Assembly: GCA_949361645.1 (NCBI GenBank)
Contig: OX442433.1
Span: forward strand, 3,281,720-3,345,719
DNA: 64,000 nucleotides
Direction of reading: 5' to 3'
Source of the DNA: Spongilla lacustris
Taxonomy: Eukaryota; Porifera; Demospongiae; Spongillida; Spongillidae
Shown: in pieces, positions 24,902 through 35,080 of the stretch
How the letters are laid out: each line of letters begins with the position of its first letter
How positions within the stretch are numbered: the stretch's first letter is position 1
Translations under genes and position numbers: made by a program
The notes under the pieces: model-generated
Database searches by the model: none
What the model saw: the letters and a program-made list of their open reading frames with translations, nothing else
What the model was told of the DNA's origin: nothing

Positions 24902-24955
24902 ATATTAAGTGCGCACGTGCCTCTCGGATCACGTGAGTGACCGGACGGACATGAT
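24902..24955. promoter_or_regulatory. Bidirectional promoter of the CACTA-like element
   Basis: Only 54 bp separate the first possible start codons of the two divergent genes. It holds two CACGTG E-box palindromes (24914-24919 and 24930-24935) 16 bp apart. Shared control of both genes is inferred from this layout. Confidence 0.5.
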
Positions 24956-27900
24956 ATGGCGGCACATGTACATGCTGCAGATCGAATCGATCGGGTTAGT
25001 GATTATGAACCGTGTCCAGAAGTAGATTTCTTGGAAAAAGAAGCTGTGTCTCTGGACGATATGAAAAGCTGGGACACAAAGGAAACAATAGAATGGACTG
25101 ATAAAATGTTTGGCATCGAAGTATCAAGCAAGTTTGAAGGTACGTATACGTTCAGTGTATTAAAATGCTGCTTTTTTAGGCCTATATATATGTTACAATT
25201 TATATCAATTAGCAACTGAGTAAATGTAAATTAACACATCGAGCGCTATCTAATGTCCTGGGTGTGCTCATCTGCGGTGCACGTTTGTACATCGCGGAGT
25301 ACGCAAAACAAAGTCTTTCCGTTCCAGTGCCGTTTCAGCATATAGCATACATGTTTAAGTAGTGATCGCCACCGGCTGCGATAGCATCAGGAGTACTGGT
25401 ACATGTATTCTCCACCCCCTTGTTTTTTCTAACGTGAAAAAGCTAGTCTATGGTGCGAACAAAGAAGCCTATTTATAACTCATACATAGAAAAATCCAAA
25501 CTCAGTCTATATGCATGTGTATACATGTACCGGTATAACCATATGAATTAATTTACGCTAATAAAGTCCGGGGGGGGGGGGGGGGGAGGGAATGCATGGC
25601 AAAATCACCTGTTTGACTGTTTTGCCTCGTTGTATGAGCCTTTATCTGTTTGGGCCAAAGCTTTGAAGGCCTAACACCATTCCATGCTTTTACAGCGGTG
25701 GTATAATTAAGCTGTGTACCGGAACGCCTACGTACTTCCGCTAGCGCTGTGTAAGAGCAGCGAAAGGCAATAGCTATAGGCCTTCAAAGCATCGATCCAA
25801 ACAGATAAGGCTTATACAACATAGCAAAACATTCAAACTTCACTGACTACAATATGCTGAAATGGCGGAAGGCACGCAAAAAAACTTTGTTTTGCGTACC
25901 CCTGCACCATGTAAAATGTACACCGCGAAACACGCCCAGGACATTAAATCCCTCAAACTGATTTTTAAAAAAACATGCAATGCAAAATAAATTAGGCCCA
26001 TGCTCATGTGCAACTACTAAAACAACTTGCTAGGTTAAGGTGAACCAAGTGCAAATGACAGAGAAATGGCACCTTGTTTATATGACTTCTAGGCTTCCTT
26101 TAAATGGTTTATTGACTTTTTGATTTGTATTTACATCAAGGGTACAATTAAACAGTATTGCTATTAATGAACAATGGTAGCTCCAAACAGTAGTAAAGTT
26201 TCAATCAAATTATTTACAGTTGTTGGTTCTCTAGTATCAGCTATTTTAGACTTCTGAAAATGAACGTGTAGGTTGTACTGTCTTTGTGGGTGTGATTGTG
26301 AGCACTATGTGTTAGAATACTAACTGTTACATGTATTTATAGGGAATTGTTTATTCTTGCTTGATATTGGCCCATCCTTTTGAATATAGGAAGTTTTTTA
26401 TGGCCATATCTGAGGTCTGATAAGAAAAAGGTATCATAAAAATTCCTAGCTGATGTCAGATTATTTTAGAAGCCACATTAGGTAGAGTGGTAATTTCATT
26501 CTATTCACATTGCCATTGCATAGAATCTCATGCAGTGAATTGTAAACTCAACTGCAAATCTATTTCACTTGCTCAGAACAAAAAATGGATGGAATGAGTG
26601 CCATAATGTTGGCAACGTGTGGAGCAGTTGACCAGTACAAAGCCTGTGGTCTTGATACAGTTCATGACCAAATGAAATTCCGAATGTTGGTTGTTGGTGG
26701 TCCCAATGACAGCAGTTGCAGTGCCAGCACCAGTAGTAACAGCCTGAGCAGCTCCAGCAGCGATTTGAAAAGTTCAGGAAAGCTAAGAATGAAGCAGCTT
26801 CAATCTTTGGCACCTGAGAAGAAGAGAGGATACTTATTGATGTATGTTCTGCACTGTGCTAGTAACATGCAGTTTGAATTTATTTTTTATTTTTAGGAGA
26901 AAGAAAATCAAGATTGCTGCATGTGAAACATGGCCTGGCAATTGTATTCCTACTTTCCATAAAGGCTCATCAGAAATGCAGCAATTGGAATCACTTGTGG
27001 AGTCTTTGGTACAAAGCTCATCATGTGAGTATTTTGGGAAGCGTGCCATAAGAAGCCACATCCTTGACACTTTGGCAGAACGCCGTAGGCAAGTAAGAAA
27101 AGGGCATGATTATGGCAAGGTATGTATTGAAGGGGAATACTTTAATGAATTAAATTCACCTGCTTTATTTATACCATTATTAGAAGAGTGGACGGCATGC
27201 AAGCAAGGTACCTGACAAAGGTAAACAGTATATTATTTGGGATAACTAGCTAGCTAGACACTGTTATCCAATCATAAATTCTCAACTTTGAAGTTTGTAT
27301 GTTGTAAGCAGCTTGAAATTAGTATATCATCCTGGGTTATCAATTTTTATAATAATTATTTTTATCCACGTGCAAAACTACAAAGGGGAAAAAAATGAGG
27401 AAAGAACACTTGGCAACACTACACTGCTTGAAGGTACTGTTTTTTTAAGAGCTATCAATACTGCTAATTATAAGCTATTATAACAATATACGCTACAATG
27501 CAGAAACAAGTTTGTGATTGTGATAAGCCAAATAACTACTACAGTATGTGATAATTTTATATTCAAAGAACAGAATGAAGAGAATGGGTGTTTGGAAAGG
27601 TGGTTAGTAATTATAATTTAGTGAGTTGGGCTGTGCATTGGCAGTACTCATGGGTCTGAAGAAACGTTTGGTGTGTAAAGACTAAACAGAAATCCCTTCC
27701 AGTATCTGTTACTTAATAATTAATGTTATCTGCAATGTTATTTTTATATGGCATTATACACTTAGTGGACAAATCGTCAGACGAGGACAAAATGTCAGAA
27801 GTGGACGAAGTGTCAGACGAGGACAAAATGTCAGAAGTGGACATAGTGTCAGACATGGACAAAGTGTCAGAAGAGGACAAAGTGTCGGAAGTGTCAGAAG

Positions 27901-28765
27901 TGGACAAAGTGTCAGAAGTGGACAAAGTGTCAGAAGTGGACAAAGTGCCAGAAGTGGACAAAGTGCCAGAAGTGTACAAAGTGTCGGAAGTGGACAAAGT
28001 GTCGAAAGTGGACAAAGTGTCAAAAGTGGACAAAGTGTCGAAAGTGGACAAAGTGTCGAAAGTGGACAAAGTGTCGAAAGTGGACAAAGCGTCGAAAGTG
28101 GACAAAGTGTCAGAAGAGGACAAAGTGTCGGAAGTGTCAGAAGTGGACAAAGTGTCAGAAGTGGACAAAGTGTCAGAAGTGGACAAAGTGCCAGAAGTGG
28201 ACAAAGTGTCGAAAGTGGACAAAGTGTCGAAAGTGGACAAAGTGTCGAAAGTGGACAAAGTGTCGAAAGTGGACAAAGTGTCAAAAGTGGACAAAGTGTC
28301 AGAAGTGGACAAAGTGTCGAAAGTGGACAAAGTGTCGAAAGTGGACAAAGTGTCGAAAGTGGACAAAGTGTCGAAAGTGGACAAAGTGTCAGATGTGGAC
28401 AAAGTGTCAGAAGTGGCATCAATTAATGAAGATGAAGATGGCAGTAAGTTTGAATGAAATTATTTACATAATGCTTATGTGGTTTTACACATTCAGGTCT
28501 AGATCTATCACAGCGATCAGCAGAAGTGATAAATATGAAGTACTTTCAAGTCAAACATTTGAAGGAAATCTCTTCAACTTCAATCAAAGCAGCCCTCAAA
28601 CCTTTATTGTCTGCCTCTGAGTGTCAGAAAATAATGCGACTTCCTAAAGTAGAGGCCATGAAGCCCATAGCAACCACCCTTCTTCATCATGGAGCTGTGA
28701 CATTGAAACCCAAAGCCAAATTGTATAACATAAGATCGGAGGATGTGAAGACCAACTACATGTAG
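24956..28765 (+). CDS. Second gene of the CACTA-like element, SAM-like N-terminus and hexapeptide repeats
   Basis: Exons 24956-25139, 26577-26841, 26897-27119, 27400-27433 (weak, but needed for phase), 27766-28443 and 28497-28765 total 1653 nt, an open frame of 550 codons ending TAG. The N-terminal part (SWDTKETIEWTDKMFG, then KMDGMSAIMLAT) looks like a SAM domain. A basic helix follows (LAERRRQVRKGHDYGK). Exon 5 is almost entirely hexapeptide VSKVDK/VSEVDK units, highly charged and probably extended or helical. The last exon (KYFQVKHLKEISST...) is unlike anything I recognise. It has no stop, unlike its transposase neighbour. It may be an accessory DNA-binding or self-assembly protein, or a captured host gene; both are inference. 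Confidence 0.6.
25251..25946. repeat. Foldback element in the first intron of the second gene
   Basis: The left arm (TAATGTCCTGGG...GTACGCAAAACAAAG...GCCTTTATCTGTTTGG...TTTGAAGGCCT, 25251-25672) is mirrored by 25776-25946. A poly-G run lies at about 25570-25586. It is a fourth nested layer, inside the CACTA-like element. Diverged arms suggest age or independent decay. Confidence 0.6.
27766..28425 (+). repeat. 18-bp coding minisatellite
   Basis: About 36 tandem units of GTGTCGAAAGTGGACAAA-type sequence, all in one frame. A longer block containing SEEDKVSEVSEVDK occurs twice (about 27868 and 28108), which implies an internal duplication of about 240 bp. Both strands stay open, so reading frames on the minus strand here are artefacts. 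Confidence 0.9.
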
Positions 28766-29254
28766 AGATAACGTTACAGTTGTGCACTTGCTAGTACTTT
28801 TTGCGGGTTGCTTCAATTCATTACATGCATTTATTCCAACCGTTGCAGGTACCTATATCTATGTGTACTTATATATATAGTATTTACTCTGACCTTAGGA
28901 AAAATCCAAATTGTAAGTTGCAATTTACAATGTGGGACTTAAAAATATTCCTTATAATTAGCTTCATTTTGAAGCTTGGATGTTGGTATTTCCAATGCAA
29001 AAATTCCAATCTCAGGAATGAAAAAATCCCACATTGGAAAATTGTTCGATGTACGGAATTCGCTATATTACCAACCTAGGAATCCCTCGATAACCAATCT
29101 GGGAAATTAAAAACCATACATTGGAATTGCTTAATGTTCCGGAGGTTGAAAGATTTAATACCAATAATGGGAAAAGAAAATTCACTAACTTGGATTTTGT
29201 TCGATGTTCCGGACCTTGGTAATTTTAGGGTGGGAAACGATGATTTCCCAACCC
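28766..29254. repeat. Right subterminal repeat zone
   Basis: Repeated words around CCCACATTGGAA, ACATTGGAATT and CCAATAATGGGAA with GTTCGATGTNCGGA, in both orientations. It is the counterpart of the left subterminal zone; no gene was seen. Confidence 0.55.
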
Positions 29255-29291
29255 ATTTCCCAATATTGGTACGGCAACATTTTTTCCTGTG
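29255..29291. repeat. Right terminal inverted repeat of the CACTA-like element
   Basis: Reverse complement of 19914-19950. It ends ...TTTTTTCCTGTG and is followed by the TTT duplication. Confidence 0.9.
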
Positions 29292-29744
29292 TTTGTGATC
29301 AGCTCCAGTTAGCCTGAGTGCCATCTGCCCACAATCTATTACAGCATGGTATTTGGTAAGAAAGTCCATGCCGAGAATACAATCTACTGGCAAATTCTTT
29401 GCAACTAGGAAGTCATGTTCACTTTCTACACTTTCTACAGTCATTGGAAGCCTAATCTGGCCACAAACATTCAATGGAAGACCATTTGCACCAATTGCTT
29501 CCAGCCCTACAGAAGTACTTGTAACCGATTTTAGCTGTGACCCAGACAGTAAATCCCTACACACTACTGAAATTGCTGCCCCAGAGTCCACAAGAAAACA
29601 AACTGGCTTTTCTGCCAAATACCCTTGTACCTTTAGGTTTGAGTTCCCACTACACACATATACCAAACGGTGGTTTAGTTCTGCCTTGGCCGCCTTCTGT
29701 CCACCCACCCAGAGGGGCCATTCCCTTTTAACGGACACTCCTTT
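29292..29744 (-). pseudogene. Gypsy-B protease part of pol
   Basis: Encodes a retropepsin-type protease with LVDSGAAIS and, further on, CILGMDFL. The frame is open from 29744 and lies at -1 relative to the gag frame, overlapping it for about 70 nt (29675-29744). It then runs into the CACTA-like insertion and resumes in the same frame at 19913. No canonical slippery heptamer was seen in the overlap, so a -1 shift is possible but not shown. Confidence 0.82.
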
Positions 29745-30526
29745 TTAAAATGCCCAACCTCCCCACAGTGGTAACACTTACGTGCCAATGGGCAGTCCTA
29801 TTTCCAGTGTCCATACTGGCCGCACCCATAGCAACTTTGTGGTGCAGGTCTCTGTCCTGAAAAACGTCCCTTTCTTGTATCTTTCGGTACTGTTTCCTCC
29901 TTTGCAACACGGAGTTGTGCTTCAACGCTGTCAAACCGGTTGGACATTTGTTGGAGAAGAGTATGCAATTCTTTAATCCTGTCATCATGTTGGGTTTGAA
30001 CCACGTGCACGCTAGGCTCTTCCCCCTTTCCAAAGTTCAGCGCATATTCCACAGCTGTTGCCGCTTTAATGGCTTCATCCAAGTCACGTGGTTGCTTTTG
30101 AAGCAAAATTTGCTGCGTAATTGCTGGACGTAAACCAGTAAGGAAACGCTGTAAAAGTACCGCTGATGTCACGAGCTCGTCAGGAAAGGCTTCCTTAAAA
30201 GCTTTCTTTAGGGCCATACCATAATCTCCCACTCGCTCTTGACTACCCTGTACTCGGTCCGTGAACAGTTTGGCTGCTGATAGAGGTTCTTTAGCAATAC
30301 CACTTCGCGTCATCAACGCCGCCTTCAGCACCTTCATACTAGACTTCTCACTATCTTCCAGTTGAACGTAGTAGTCCAGTAGTTTGCCACGCAAAAGGGC
30401 AGGCACAATGGAAAGCTGTTTGGCAGCGTTCCATTCCTTCGCTACCGCGGCTAGCTCAAATCTTGTCCAGGCCTGGTGAAACTCCTCGACAGAAATTTCT
30501 GGCAGAGGAATGTCCTGTGATGCCAT
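29675..30526 (-). pseudogene. Gypsy-B gag
   Basis: Starts ATG 30526 (MASQDIPLPE), 26 bases inside the 5' LTR. A retrotransposon Gag capsid region (around GDYGMALKKAFKEAFP and RFLTGLRP) is followed by two CCHC knuckles (CYGCGQYGHWK and CYHCGEVGHFKKEC). TAG at 29800-29798, codon 243, splits the first knuckle after GHWK. The frame then continues through the second knuckle to TAA at 29677-29675. The stop would remove part of the nucleocapsid and all of pol. Confidence 0.85.
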
Positions 30527-30551
30527 ATATCAATCCGACTTCTGACACTAA

Positions 30552-30687
30552 TGTTACACGTAAAAGACTCTTCCCATTTAGTCCGAGCACATGCACCAAA
30601 AATACTGACACCAGAAGTGAACACGCATGCGCAGAGGTACATATAAAAACTATGCCTAAATATAGTACACAGTTGCATAATGTCACA
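30552..30687 (-). repeat. Gypsy-B 5' LTR
   Basis: 136 bp identical by eye to 16270-16405. On the minus strand TTAGTGTCAGAAGTCGGAT follows as the primer binding region. Confidence 0.9.
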
Positions 30688-30691
30688 ATTG

Positions 30692-30775
30692 TTCTTAATA
30701 ATACCCACCTATTTCAACACCGCACAACTGGTCTACCACTCTTACAGGAGATCAACAAGCGCTGGGCCCATAACC
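30692..30775 (-). promoter_or_regulatory. Copia leader with initiator-tRNA primer site
   Basis: The leader sits between the Gypsy-B target site and the Copia 5' LTR. Plus strand 30761-30775 reads GCTGGGCCCATAACC, which is the anticodon stem-loop of eukaryotic initiator tRNA-Met (CAT anticodon). Copia elements are known to prime from the cut half of this tRNA. Confidence 0.85.
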
Positions 30776-30945
30776 TGTTGGATAGTGTGTCTCTAGCACA
30801 GTAGATAAATACAGCGCAGCAAACAAATCAGTACAACGCCAAATAAACACACCAGCAAATCACTCAAGAGTTCAAAGTCTATCTACGTAATACAATTACA
30901 TCAGTTATTAACAAAATATATTTAGAACAAGAGCATTCTTCAACA
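30776..30945 (-). repeat. Copia 5' LTR
   Basis: 170 bp, two differences from 12128-12297. Target duplication AGAAC follows. Confidence 0.92.
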
Positions 30946-31024
30946 AGAACACCATTTGCTATTGTTACATTGCTCATAGGAATGGCCAGATCAGGACTGA
31001 ACTAGTATATTGTACCCACTCCAG

Positions 31025-31126
31025 TGTGCTGATACTCCATTACACATTGCTGCTAGTGGAGGTCATATTACTTGTGTGGAACATCTCCTTTCTGCTAGTG
31101 GTACTTGTGTGAACTATACTAATGAT
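31025..31126 (+). CDS. Ankyrin-repeat exon E8
   Basis: 102 nt in phase 0, acceptor CACTCCAG, donor GAT|gtgagt. Reads CADTPLHIAASGGHITCVE, then SGTCVNYTND in place of the usual PGIDVNIKN. Confidence 0.8.
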
Positions 31127-31250
31127 GTGAGTTGGTCAGTTAAATGTTACATGTGTTTGCATGCATGAGGCCTTTTTTAATCAGGCAGTGAGTCAAGATG
31201 TACATCTACCATGTGTACATTGTGTGCCTGAACTTTTATACCCACTCCAG

Positions 31251-31304
31251 GATGGTAATACTCCATTACACCTTGCTGCAATAAGAGATGATACAAGGGA
31301 TGAG
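31251..31304 (+). CDS. Ankyrin-repeat exon E9, shortened
   Basis: Only 54 nt (18 codons) between a normal acceptor (CACTCCAG) and donor (GAG|gtatgt). Reads DGNTPLHLAAIRDDTRDE. The second helix is gone, yet the length stays a multiple of three. It cannot fold as a whole repeat. Confidence 0.6.
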
Positions 31305-32729
31305 GTATGTTGGTCCCTTGAGAAGATGTTATGTTGTATACATAATGCTAATGCATGTCCTATAGGCCTGGCACAGAATTTATGAGGGGTATTTGTTCGA
31401 CAAGCCTACCTTTGAGAAGCATTAACTTGCATGACTTCAACATTATTACCCAACACACTTAAACATACATGTATATATATAATTTTTGTGCTGGACCCTA
31501 GGAACAGGTAAATGTGGTACATGAGGTGTGTGAAATGTGCATGCCATTAGGAGTAATGTGGGATGTAGACCTGCCTTTATGGTTTGATGAATCGGAAACA
31601 AGCCCAATTCTTGTAAATGAAGCAAGCTTTGTGTGACAAAAATATGCCTGATAAGGATCTGCTTCTTGCAAAGTACACTTTAATTTGCTTGATAATTTAT
31701 ACTCACAAGTATCATGTCACCCTTTGTTCCTGTGAATAATGAATGACACACTAATGTGGTAATCATGAAACAATATTGTACGTATTGGTCATTACAGTGG
31801 AAGGTGAGTAACTTTAGAGTGCAGGTTGCCATATCATGGAGCGATCAAATGTGTGGTACCCTTGGGTTACGTTCATTCCTCAAGGATGCTTGGGTTATAA
31901 TGCTATGAACAGTGGAGGGTCAGGCAAATCTAGCAAGTCAGTATCACCAATGTCGACCTTGGATATGGTCTCCCATGTTTTGTTTAGAGGGAGCAGTATG
32001 ATAAATACAGGCCTGCAGTGGTACTTTACTGACCTGAAACATGAAGGAAAGGGATAAATAGCAAGGAAACAAGATGTGCATGTTTGCTCAAAAAAAAAGT
32101 ACAATGTTTTTTATCCTTCTCTACAGGTGTAAGGCAATTGAAATGCTTTCAATGTTCTAAATTGTAGATCCTTGCAGGGCTGTAGTATGCAAATTACTCA
32201 TAACTGCATCAAAAAAACTGTGATGTCTTACTCCATTCACTTACATAGTCAAGCTGGTTTAGACAAATTAAGATATAAATTACATTTGATGGTGCATGCA
32301 TGTCCTCAACGTTCTTTGTGGGAAGGATTTGCATTGATTTGAATTAATCCCAAATGTCTTCTGTTGTGGTAGAATAATATATCACTGTTGTGTAATGAAC
32401 ATAATACAAATAAGTGAGTGATTGTTTTATCTTAATTAAAGTATATCACTAATATCCTACTACATGTATAGCCACCATACATTCTGGCGAATCTCCTTGA
32501 CTAGGATTGGTGCCATGCATATTTTGCAGCACAAGGGGATTACATCATTGCACACAAAATACAAGCCTCTCACACATTTTTGGTGGGGTAGGATGCAATA
32601 AAATAGAGCTAATTGGTTATATATTGAACATTCCATATACATGTATGACAACATAACCATTAAGGCGTGTGTTGCCTCATTACCTCAGGAATAAGACTTA
32701 GTTGTGCATAACTATTGTACCCACTCCAG
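31305..32729. other. Intron, no gene seen
   Basis: AT-rich sequence. An open stretch at 31836-32057 shows no recognisable domain. No exon with ankyrin signature was found. Confidence 0.5.
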
Positions 32730-32810
32730 TATGCAGATTCTTCGTTGCACCTTCTTACTGCAATTTGTCTACTCTCAATTCCTGGCATTAAAGTGAATAT
32801 TATAGCTGCG
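32730..32810 (+). CDS. Ankyrin-repeat exon E10, degenerate
   Basis: 81 nt (27 codons), acceptor CACTCCAG, donor GCG|gtgagt. Reads YADSSLHLLTAICLLSIPGIKVN. The GHTTCVE segment is deleted in frame and TPLH has become SSLH. Probably non-functional as a repeat. Confidence 0.55.
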
Positions 32811-33544
32811 GTGAGTGGACTATACATGTATATATGAGATATTACTATACGAATACTGGTGCATGTGCATATATGGGCTAATGTGGGAGGGGGTATGTAC
32901 ATGCCAGTGTGTGTAGATCTGAGAGCAGGGGCAGAGTTATATTTTGTGTGTCAGCAGGTAATGTTTTCTTGTAGCACGGCACACATATAAAAAACTAACA
33001 ATACAATAGCACGGATGACAAAAGGTGTATGGAGACATGCCCATTTGGTTTCATCTTTGTGGTGCATGAACATATGCTTTCATGTAGCTCAAGGGCATCA
33101 GAAGGTGTATAGTGAAGCCAGAGGTGTGGTCAAACGTAATCCTACCATGGTGATGAGGTGAAGACTTACATGTAGAATGTCTATTTTTATGAGTTATACA
33201 TGCAGTTCAGGCAGGCTGATTGCATGATAGTTATTTATTGTTTCCGCACTTGGAAATGCTTGGATTTGAGTAAGCATTGATTTTAAGATATGCAGTTTCA
33301 TACATCATAAAGCGGCTAGAGACACCACAGGGGGAGCTTACATTTCTCCCCCAGATCCCATAGCTGGTATGGCAGGGTAATGCCCCCCCCCCCCCCCCCC
33401 CCCCCCCCCCACCTCCAACCTTTATTTATCTGCTATGTTTGTATGGAGTGTGTCACCCGTCTTCATTGAAGGAGCCACATTGATGACCATACATATCTAC
33501 ATTGTACACACACCATGTTGACTGAACTATTGTACTCACTACAG
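32811..33544. other. Intron with a poly-C run
   Basis: Contains a C-run of about 30 bases at 33381-33410. No exon was seen. Confidence 0.6.
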
Positions 33545-33649
33545 GATGGCAATACTCCATTGCACATTGCTACAATGAAAGGTCATACTGTACTTGTGAT
33601 GAACCTCCTTTCAAATGCTGGTATTGATGTGAATGTAAAGAATACATTT
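33545..33649 (+). CDS. Ankyrin-repeat exon E11
   Basis: 105 nt, acceptor CACTACAG, donor TTT|gtgagt. Reads DGNTPLHIATMKGHTVLVMNLL then NAGIDVN. The extra final codon TTT arises because the donor sits three bases later than in its relatives. Confidence 0.8.
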
Positions 33650-34978
33650 GTGAGTGGTCGATTGAATGTTAATGTTTATAATATACATTGTACATGTATA
33701 GGTGCTAGTAAATGTATAATGTATGTGGACAAGGATATACACATCCATGCCTTTAGGAATGGTATGAGGGCCTAAAAGCAAGTTTGTACCAGCACAGAAT
33801 ATAACTGTGTAGTGTGTGGGACCTGGCTGGGCTAGCTCTTCTTAACACAAACTTGTGCTGAAAAATGTCACCTTACCACTCATAGTCTTGGTGCCAGACC
33901 CATATTACATCATAAATGGCAGGACCATCCCTCTGATACTCTAATCAATACATAGAGTAATGCCCAAGAATAATTCCAGTTTAAAGCACCAGGAATTAAA
34001 ATATCCATGCTTCCCTTCTAGGCATAAACATTAATAAAATAAAACTATCATTGGAGGAATGATCTTTAAAGACCTTGAAAATGCCAAAGAATTTCTGGAG
34101 TTTCTCATAACTGTATGAGTGGATGCAGTACCATTTTTGGTTGCTCATTTGTTGCTGTAGTTACATTGCAGGTGAGGTTGGATACACAGCATAGAAATCC
34201 AATTCTGCTGATTTGTTTGTGTAGCAGTGCAAAAATGTAGCAGAGGATTGTGGGCTGGTCTTTTAATGTTCATTCTAACAAGAACTTCACCAAGATCAAT
34301 TACCACAGTCTAGACAGCACTCTAAATTGTTACCGTGCTATTTTCATCACATTGCATCATATCTTTACGGCAAAATGTATTCTGAAGTCATGTTCCATCT
34401 TCAGTCCAAAATGTTGAGGTTCATGCAATAGCTTTTGGGGTTCAAACTCTCCCAGGTACAATGTTCCCATACTTTAGACAGTTGGAAAGCAACAGTATGG
34501 ATACAGTGATGGCGTGAGTTCATTATATCTGATGGATGGGTAGCCACCACAAGCACAATTCAGTTCTTGCTCCACAGAAAATCCCTATTTCTAAATCCTT
34601 CAGTTCATTTATCTTCTTTTCATTGTGCTGGATACATTTGCAACCCCTGAATGGGAAATTTTTAAAATACAAAACCTTGACCTCTACAGATCAAGTTTTA
34701 ACATATCTGCACCACAAACAAACAAAACACCTTTTTGTATATAACCAATTTGCTAAGACCTACTTGATCACATATGTTTCATAGAGATTTAGAAATAGGG
34801 ATTTATTTGTTAAGAGAAAATTGAATTACATAGGTCAATCGCTTATTCCAGTGGCCAAAATGTATATGTACCACTATTATAAAAACATCTTATCTGTTAT
34901 GTTTATATGAAATAACTTTACATATTACACGCATGTGCACATGTGGCCACCATGTTGACTGAACTATTGTACCACCAG
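33650..34978. other. Intron, no gene seen
   Basis: No ankyrin exon, transposon domain or clear inverted repeat was recognised in this 1.3-kb stretch. Confidence 0.45.
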
Positions 34979-35080
34979 GATGGTTGTACTCCATTACACT
35001 TTGCTGCGATGGAAGGTCATACTACCTGTGTGGAATTGCTCATTTCCACTCCTGGTATTGATGTGAACATTATGAATGGG
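34979..35080 (+). CDS. Ankyrin-repeat exon E12
   Basis: 102 nt in phase 0, acceptor TACCACCAG, donor GGG|gtgagt. Reads DGCTPLHFAAMEGHTTCVE, LLISTPGIDVNIMNG. A good consensus repeat. Confidence 0.85.

Larger units (their letters stand above)
19914..29291. mobile_element. CACTA/EnSpm-like DNA transposon (9.4 kb)
   Basis: Terminal inverted repeats begin CACAGGAAAAAATGTTGCCG on both ends and match for 37 bp. One end then has a 12-bp extra block before matching resumes. TTT flanks it as a 3-bp duplication (19911-19913, 29292-29294), as expected for CMC/EnSpm elements. Subterminal zones are rich in short inverted words around CCCAATATTGG. Inside are two divergent genes: a Tnp2-like transposase (minus) and an unfamiliar second gene (plus). 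It lies in Gypsy-B pol. Confidence 0.88.
16270..30687 (-). mobile_element. Gypsy-B LTR retrotransposon, split by a DNA transposon
   Basis: Minus-strand Gypsy element inserted four bases upstream of the Copia start codon region. Its 136-bp LTRs at 16270-16405 and 30552-30687 look identical. ATTG flanks both sides (16266-16269 and 30688-30691). Its own internal part is 16406-19913 plus 29292-30551; the CACTA-like element occupies the rest. Gag, protease, RT, RNase H and integrase are present in order, with no envelope. Confidence 0.92.
12128..30945 (-). mobile_element. Copia element hosting two nested insertions
   Basis: Minus-strand Ty1/Copia element with 170-bp LTRs at 12128-12297 and 30776-30945. 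The target duplication AGAAC is at 12123-12127 and 30946-30950. Its own sequence is 12128-16269 plus 30692-30945; Gypsy-B fills 16270-30687. The LTRs differ at two positions (near 12274 and 12284), about 1.2 percent, so Copia is the oldest layer. It lies in the intron between ankyrin exons E7 and E8. Its coding region has a deletion and two stops. Confidence 0.93.

Noticed and set aside
27713..28422. Minus-strand Ser-Thr and Leu-Cys-Pro repeat proteins; possible CRISPR-like array
   Set aside because: Shadows of the 18-bp coding minisatellite. Units are contiguous with no spacers, so not CRISPR.
30761..30775. Partial tRNA-Met gene
   Set aside because: Only the anticodon arm is present, next to an LTR on the expected side; it is a primer binding site.
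30552..30945. A single 394-bp solo LTR
   Set aside because: It resolves into the Gypsy-B LTR, 88 bp of target site and Copia leader with primer site, and the Copia LTR; each part matches its partner at the other end.
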